This document shows positions 58,684-64,000 of a DNA stretch of 64,000 bases, in pieces. Position 1 is the first letter of the stretch, and each line of letters starts with the position of its first letter. The DNA is from Candidatus Colinaster equi. GTDB taxonomy: Bacteria > Bacillota > Clostridia > Lachnospirales > Lachnospiraceae. Made by a program: the position numbers and the translations under genes. A model generated the notes under the pieces. It was given only the letters and a program-made list of their open reading frames with translations, was not told the DNA's origin and ran no database searches. The DNA is taken from NCBI GenBank assembly GCA_018064425.1, contig JAGHVF010000020.1, positions 1 through 64,000 of the forward strand, in the 5' to 3' direction.

Positions 58684-59445
58684 TCAATATCGCGCCATAT
58701 TCTGCGAATCATTTATTCTATGAAAACTATATTTGGAAAATGCCGTTCTTGTAAAAGCTCCTGCATCAATACTCTGTCTGATAACATCCGGCAACACCTC
58801 GTCATATTTCACTTCCAAAATGTGCTGACCTGTCGGTAGCAGAGGACTTACTGCTGCGACCTTATCCGTAAACGAATCATACTCATAAGTTCCGCCTATA
58901 CATCTGTCAAATGTTATTCTTACGTTACCGATATCGCCGACATATGCCGTTCGCTCATATTCTATCATGTTCACGGGTTGCATACGTCTGTTTAACATAG
59001 CCGCATACAACTTCTTACGCAAAAAAACATCTTCCTCCGTATATATCTCGCCATGTTCCGTCAGAAATTCTCCGGGAATCAAAGCACACCAATTACATTT
59101 ATCTCTGAGAGCATATATATTCTTTGACAACAGATATGACAACTCTTCACCGCCGATACGTGTCTGTCGTTTTTTTGTATATCCTTTTTTCTTAATCTTT
59201 AGTTCCAAACGTATGACGCTTGTGTCATTATTGTATGTCCTTATACGAAATTTCTCACGATTGTCAACTCCGCTAATATTATCATTCAGACAGGTATCAT
59301 ACATATCATCAAAATATACGCTTCTTACAAGATATGTTCCGTTAACAGCATGCTTATCTTCAGAAACGCACCCTGCCAATCGCCTCTTCAAATATTCAAT
59401 TTGTGCATCGTTAATCAGATATTTCTGCTCTACTCTATATTCCAT
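58684..59445 (-). CDS. VTC-domain protein (polyphosphate polymerase superfamily)
   Basis: 253 aa; RVEQKYLINDAQIEYLKRRL, VRSVYFDDMYDTCLNDNISGVDNREKFRIRTYN, RLELKIKKKGYTKKRQTRI, ILEVKYDEVLPDVI. Confidence 0.9.
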   Translation of the reverse strand: MEYRVEQKYLINDAQIEYLKRRLAGCVSEDKHAVNGTYLVRSVYFDDMYDTCLNDNISGVDNREKFRIRTYNNDTSVIRLELKIKKKGYTKKRQTRIGGEELSYLLSKNIYALRDKCNWCALIPGEFLTEHGEIYTEEDVFLRKKLYAAMLNRRMQPVNMIEYERTAYVGDIGNVRITFDRCIGGTYEYDSFTDKVAAVSPLLPTGQHILEVKYDEVLPDVIRQSIDAGAFTRTAFSKYSFHRINDSQNMARY

Positions 59446-60977
59446 ATCTCATCTAAATAATTACATCGAATATGAAGAAAATCAGCCAGTTTTGCGTATT
59501 CTTCCTCATCACCCGCAGTGTAACCGTTCTCTTTATACATTTCCTTCCACCGTATGGCATCCATTGCCGCACTGTCTTGCAACAATACACGATATTCATC
59601 TATTCCGCAAGTAATCAAAGAATCTATATAATCGTGCATCTTCTTATATTTTTCTTCAATTATGATGCGCTGCTTCGGTACTTCATATAATATCGTATAC
59701 CACTCACTTGCATCCGATACTTCAGGCTTTCTGGCAAGTCCTATCGGTGGCTCGTCATGATATTCCATCCAATCCAGATAATTTCCAAGGCTCATATCAT
59801 AATCCCAACCGGGACCGGCATAAAGTCTGTCATCAATGCCGTCACTGTCTTTATAGAAATATTCGCTTGACACTCCGGCATCATAATTTTTTGTAATCAC
59901 GTTGACAAGATACTTGGCAGCAAAGGAACGCTCATCAATATAGTCATCGTACACCTGCATACCATACTGTTCATGCATATCAGCCGAATTGATAACTTCC
60001 TCGACTTCGTTCATATACTCCGCCAAATACTCAATCTGTTCCTTGGAGCAATATCTTGGAGATGAAACAATAAAATGTTCATCCATATCTGTTATAAAAC
60101 AGCTCTCGTTTGTTGCATACTCTGTATCATATCTCTGCGCATATTCACGTTCAATAATATATCCGCCGGTAATGTCATCAGGATTGGTATCAAGATTCCA
60201 TCCTTTCATCTTTTCCGTCTCATATGTCTTGTATGATTCATAATTGGCATGGTCATACAGTTCATCCATTGACGCTTCCATATCGGTTATATTTACTCTT
60301 TCGCTACCGACATCAATGGTTGCCTTCAGATAATAATTGCCTGCGTAATCACCGTTCACATACAGATCGCAAAACCTTCCGGGATATGAATACGGTACGC
60401 CCGCTTTCTGTTCCATATTAAAAGCTATATCATTCCGGACAAGTGTTGCATCACTGGCATTGGCATATAGCGCATATCCTGTTCCTGTTCCGAGTCCAAG
60501 TAGAGACACCTCTTCTTTAAGAACAATTCTATATGGTTTCTTTTCCCAATTCATCCAACTGTAATTGCCTCTGCCGCCAAATTTCTTGATGCCGCCGGAA
60601 TATACTCTGTTACCGTCCTCATCATATACTCGTATCTTCGCTCTTTCGGAATATTCCTTATCGGCAAGAATATCATCGAGCTTACCTGACTTTGTATCAA
60701 TATATACTGTCGGAAGATTTGCCGAGTGCATCACAGTATACTGCACATTTTTTGCATTGGGTGACATACGTGTTATATTATCGTCTGCATATGAAGGCAT
60801 AAAAAAGTACACTTTTCCATCTGACCAAAACGCATTGATTCTCTCGTCACCTACAGTAGCATACATATACTCAGTCTTCGAAAGTCCTCTGCTGTCTGCT
60901 ACTCCCATCACCATTATGCCTGTTATGGCCGCTATGATGATTAATATTCTGATACTCTTCTTTGTTTTCTCACCCAT
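59430..60977 (-). CDS. CotH-kinase-like protein, membrane-anchored
   Basis: 515 aa; KKFGGRGNYSWMNWEKKPYRIVLKE, ATLVRNDIAFNMEQKAGVPYSYPGRFCDLYVNGDYAGNYYL, AGPGWDYDMSLGN. Confidence 0.9.
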   Translation of the reverse strand: MGEKTKKSIRILIIIAAITGIMVMGVADSRGLSKTEYMYATVGDERINAFWSDGKVYFFMPSYADDNITRMSPNAKNVQYTVMHSANLPTVYIDTKSGKLDDILADKEYSERAKIRVYDEDGNRVYSGGIKKFGGRGNYSWMNWEKKPYRIVLKEEVSLLGLGTGTGYALYANASDATLVRNDIAFNMEQKAGVPYSYPGRFCDLYVNGDYAGNYYLKATIDVGSERVNITDMEASMDELYDHANYESYKTYETEKMKGWNLDTNPDDITGGYIIEREYAQRYDTEYATNESCFITDMDEHFIVSSPRYCSKEQIEYLAEYMNEVEEVINSADMHEQYGMQVYDDYIDERSFAAKYLVNVITKNYDAGVSSEYFYKDSDGIDDRLYAGPGWDYDMSLGNYLDWMEYHDEPPIGLARKPEVSDASEWYTILYEVPKQRIIIEEKYKKMHDYIDSLITCGIDEYRVLLQDSAAMDAIRWKEMYKENGYTAGDEEEYAKLADFLHIRCNYLDEIWNIE

Positions 60978-63637
60978 GTATATGCTACCGCCAATATCAC
61001 CAAAATAATTGCAACTATCGTAATGAAACTGCCTGCAATCATTCCTACCGGAATAAATATCATATCAATGTTGTATTCATCCGCATCTTCGGTGTAGGGA
61101 ATATACATCATTGAATCATAAACAGCTACAGGCTCTGTTATTCTACCGTTAACACGTATATGCCATCCTTCTTCATAAGGAATTGTCAAAAATACCCCGT
61201 CTGTTTTTTTACCGGTTATGCTCAGATGCGATGAAGATAACTTACAAATATCTGCTCCGTTTTCGACAATCATATTATATGCAGCCTGCAAAGCGTTTAT
61301 ATCTTCTGTCACAAATACCACATCTCCCAGTATTGCGTTCGGATCGTCAGAGTCAATTGTTACCTTTATACTATCACCCTTATCGTAGGTACCGAGATTC
61401 AATACTTTAAGGCATGAAGCATTACCATACGACGTAAGCAATTCATCGTTAACATATATGGCAAGGCTTTGATTATATCCCAGTATATTATCAACATACA
61501 TATACAGGTTTCCTTCCGCCATGGTATTGATATAATATTCCGCAGCCATTTTGTCATTGGAAGAAATATCCTTCGTTGTAACACTTGCCTTTGTAAAAAG
61601 AGATACATCCTTATTACACAATCTCGAATAAATATCTTCCTGCAAATCAAACGGAGACATATCCGGCACATGTGTCATATTACTGTCGGCTTTTTTATCT
61701 GTCGATGATATTTTGTTAAGATCATATCCGTTAACTCCAAGTGCAATCGGTAATGCCCACGGGTTACGATATGCAGATACCTCACCGTCAACACACTTCT
61801 CATATCCCTCATGTACATCGTGCACACCATCGCTAAGAATATAACGTATACCTAAAAGACTGTCCGCCGTAGCGGTATTGTCATAGCCGTAATGAGTATA
61901 TAATTCATCATCATTAAAGCCTAATCTCTGCAAGAAATATCTGACATATATCATTCCGGCCGAACTGTAATGAGTTACACCGTTATACCCAAATTGCATG
62001 GCATCATTTTGCTGTCGCGGATTAAGATTCTCCATGCGGTAAAATGATGTATCCTCATTTGTCACCTTTTTCACTGTCGACTCTGTGGTTACAACCTTAG
62101 CACGATAATCCGACATATCTTCGTTATTCATCGACTGATATATATATGTATATCCGGCATTGGCACATAATTCACCTACCAGTACGGTCGCAGTCACCGC
62201 AAGTAACGCAATCTCCAATCGTTTGATGGGTTGTCCGCATTTTCGAACCGCTATAAGGCTTACAATAATCAATGCATATACAGCCAACAATCCCCAATTA
62301 ACCGCTATAGTATAAGTACTTATATGGTCATATCTTAATCTCAATACCTCATAAAAAATCACACCGATTATTACTGTCACACACGCAAGTGAAATATATG
62401 GATAGTATTTGAATCCATTATCTGTTGTGTCAGCACTGTCAAGATAATCAATGATGGTATCGTACGAGCACAATATCATTAAGAACACCCACATATATGC
62501 CTGTCTGTAAGGATGTCCTGACGGCTCCATTCCCGCATGCCAAAAGAGATTAAGTCCATCTATGCAAAAGGATGCAAGCAAAAATGCAGCAATTACACCC
62601 CTGCCGATTTTCTCTCTTGCAGGTATACGTCTTACAAAGAAATACAGTAATGCCAAGAACAGCATCAGCACACCGCAATATACTTGCGGCAGTCCGAATC
62701 TCGCCTCAATATAATCATATGACATTGTAGGCAGCTTTGATAAAACATCTCGAATAATAAGATTTTTGCCTGTCAATTCCAATCCGAGTTTCGTAATATC
62801 CTTAGGGCTGTTAGCCAATTCTATTGCGGTAGGTATGAGTACGAATGCGTCCAACATAACCGACACAATTGTCGCCGCCATAACTCTGAGAATCTGTCTG
62901 ATCGGATGCTTATCATGTGATGCCCAAAGGCATTTTATTGTCCATAGTCCTACAAATATCAACACACCGTACGTAATATAGTAATTACATATAAGCATAT
63001 ATGCCAACACAAATGTATATGGCAGCATTGAACAAAAATGATACTTCTTATCATCACACGCGCATTTCTTCAGCATATGCTCAAGTGCCCATATAATAAT
63101 CGGGAGTAGCATCACCACATCTATCCACATCATGTTCATGCTGTGTGCAAACAAAAAGCCTGACATTGCCCATGATATTGCGCAAATATCTGTAACAAGA
63201 TAACGAATGTGACTATTCCTGCCACGATATCTTGATAATAAAAACGCATACATAATCATTGCCGATACAGCCAGTTTAATGCCTATCACCAGACTAACAC
63301 CCATAGGCAATAACTCATTGGGAAACGGAAGCAGCAACAGTAAAAACGGGCTGGAAATGTAATAGATATCAAATCCGCACATTGCAGATCCCAACGCTGT
63401 CGAAAACGAATAGACCAAATTATTTTCGCCGTTCCATATGCTTTTCATATAAGCGTAGTAATCAATGTACTGGCGCTTCATGTCATACATCAAAAAAGTC
63501 TCATTGCCAAACGGTGTAACGTGACATGCACAAAGTACAACAAGATATATGGCCAGTGTCAATACACCGGCCAAACACGCATATGCAATATTCAATTTAC
63601 GTGTTCTGTTTATCTCACTTGTTTTATTCTTAACCAT
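60941..63637 (-). CDS. YfhO-family large membrane protein
   Basis: 898 aa; TPFGNETFLMYDMKRQYIDYYAYMKSIWNGENNLVYSFSTALGSAMCGFDIYYISSPFLLL, C-terminal IPYEEGWHIRVNGR. Confidence 0.9.
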   Translation of the reverse strand: MVKNKTSEINRTRKLNIAYACLAGVLTLAIYLVVLCACHVTPFGNETFLMYDMKRQYIDYYAYMKSIWNGENNLVYSFSTALGSAMCGFDIYYISSPFLLLLLPFPNELLPMGVSLVIGIKLAVSAMIMYAFLLSRYRGRNSHIRYLVTDICAISWAMSGFLFAHSMNMMWIDVVMLLPIIIWALEHMLKKCACDDKKYHFCSMLPYTFVLAYMLICNYYITYGVLIFVGLWTIKCLWASHDKHPIRQILRVMAATIVSVMLDAFVLIPTAIELANSPKDITKLGLELTGKNLIIRDVLSKLPTMSYDYIEARFGLPQVYCGVLMLFLALLYFFVRRIPAREKIGRGVIAAFLLASFCIDGLNLFWHAGMEPSGHPYRQAYMWVFLMILCSYDTIIDYLDSADTTDNGFKYYPYISLACVTVIIGVIFYEVLRLRYDHISTYTIAVNWGLLAVYALIIVSLIAVRKCGQPIKRLEIALLAVTATVLVGELCANAGYTYIYQSMNNEDMSDYRAKVVTTESTVKKVTNEDTSFYRMENLNPRQQNDAMQFGYNGVTHYSSAGMIYVRYFLQRLGFNDDELYTHYGYDNTATADSLLGIRYILSDGVHDVHEGYEKCVDGEVSAYRNPWALPIALGVNGYDLNKISSTDKKADSNMTHVPDMSPFDLQEDIYSRLCNKDVSLFTKASVTTKDISSNDKMAAEYYINTMAEGNLYMYVDNILGYNQSLAIYVNDELLTSYGNASCLKVLNLGTYDKGDSIKVTIDSDDPNAILGDVVFVTEDINALQAAYNMIVENGADICKLSSSHLSITGKKTDGVFLTIPYEEGWHIRVNGRITEPVAVYDSMMYIPYTEDADEYNIDMIFIPVGMIAGSFITIVAIILVILAVAYTWVRKQRRVSEY

Positions 63638-64000
63638 ACTCTGTGAATCTTTCTTATTGTTCTCGGATTATATGACATCAATGTCAGATACAATCTGTTT
63701 TTCTTTGTTAATAATCCGTTATGTTTGATGCTTTCTCTGTTATCCTTAATATATCTACATACATTCACATAGAACTCATTGGAGTCATTCATCTGTGAAA
63801 TTGGAATATGTAACAGATAATCAAGTCTTTGATACAGTGCAAATCTTTTTGCATACTCTGCCATATCAGGCAAATATTCGGCCACTGCCTCTTCTACCCA
63901 GTCGGCATTATCCACTATGTCGATAAATACACGGCTGAAATCTTCTTTATCTTTACGTCTGCTGTTACTACCGATTCTGTAAAAAACATGATATGCCTGC
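63610..64000 (-). CDS. C-terminal part of a probable GT2 glycosyltransferase, truncated at right window edge
   Basis: Frame is open from 64000 (AYHVFYRIGSNSRRKDKEDFSRVFIDIVDNADWVEEAV...) to the stop at 63610; the GTG start in the ORF track is probably not real. C-terminal layout resembles GT2 proteins. Confidence 0.5.
   Translation of the reverse strand, partial: QAYHVFYRIGSNSRRKDKEDFSRVFIDIVDNADWVEEAVAEYLPDMAEYAKRFALYQRLDYLLHIPISQMNDSNEFYVNVCRYIKDNRESIKHNGLLTKKNRLYLTLMSYNPRTIRKIHRVWLRIKQVR

Overview
AT-rich Firmicute window, Lachnospiraceae-like by gene content (organism inferred, not tested). It is almost entirely one large cell-surface glycan locus, mostly on the minus strand. Contents: a PglF/FlaA1-type dehydratase (cut by the left edge), many GT2/GT4 glycosyltransferases, a phosphoglycosyl-transferase/GT4 fusion, a PglK-like ABC flippase, GtrA, several large GT-C-like membrane proteins (DUF6056/DUF6020/DUF6044/YfhO types), and a scattered pseudaminic-acid (Pse) pathway (PseB, C, G, I, F plus a candidate PseH and a GT52 candidate transferase). 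Next to pseB is a compact operon of radical SAM/SPASM protein, AAC(3)-like N-acyltransferase, DltA-like adenylating ligase and acyl carrier protein. It ends in an unannotated 30-aa micro-ORF with three heptapeptide repeats. To the right, two giant secreted S8 subtilisin-like proteases with BIG2-type repeats flank a soluble chemoreceptor fused to a sensory-type [FeFe]-hydrogenase domain. The right end has a ChbG/YdjC deacetylase, DUF4956, VTC, CotH and YfhO module. Best candidates for undescribed biology: the ACP-dependent sugar-decoration operon with its micro-ORF, the hydrogenase-MCP between twin proteases, and 66-bp direct repeats flanking protease B. No tRNA, rRNA, CRISPR or transposase was recognised. 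All family calls are from motif recognition by eye; no database search was run.
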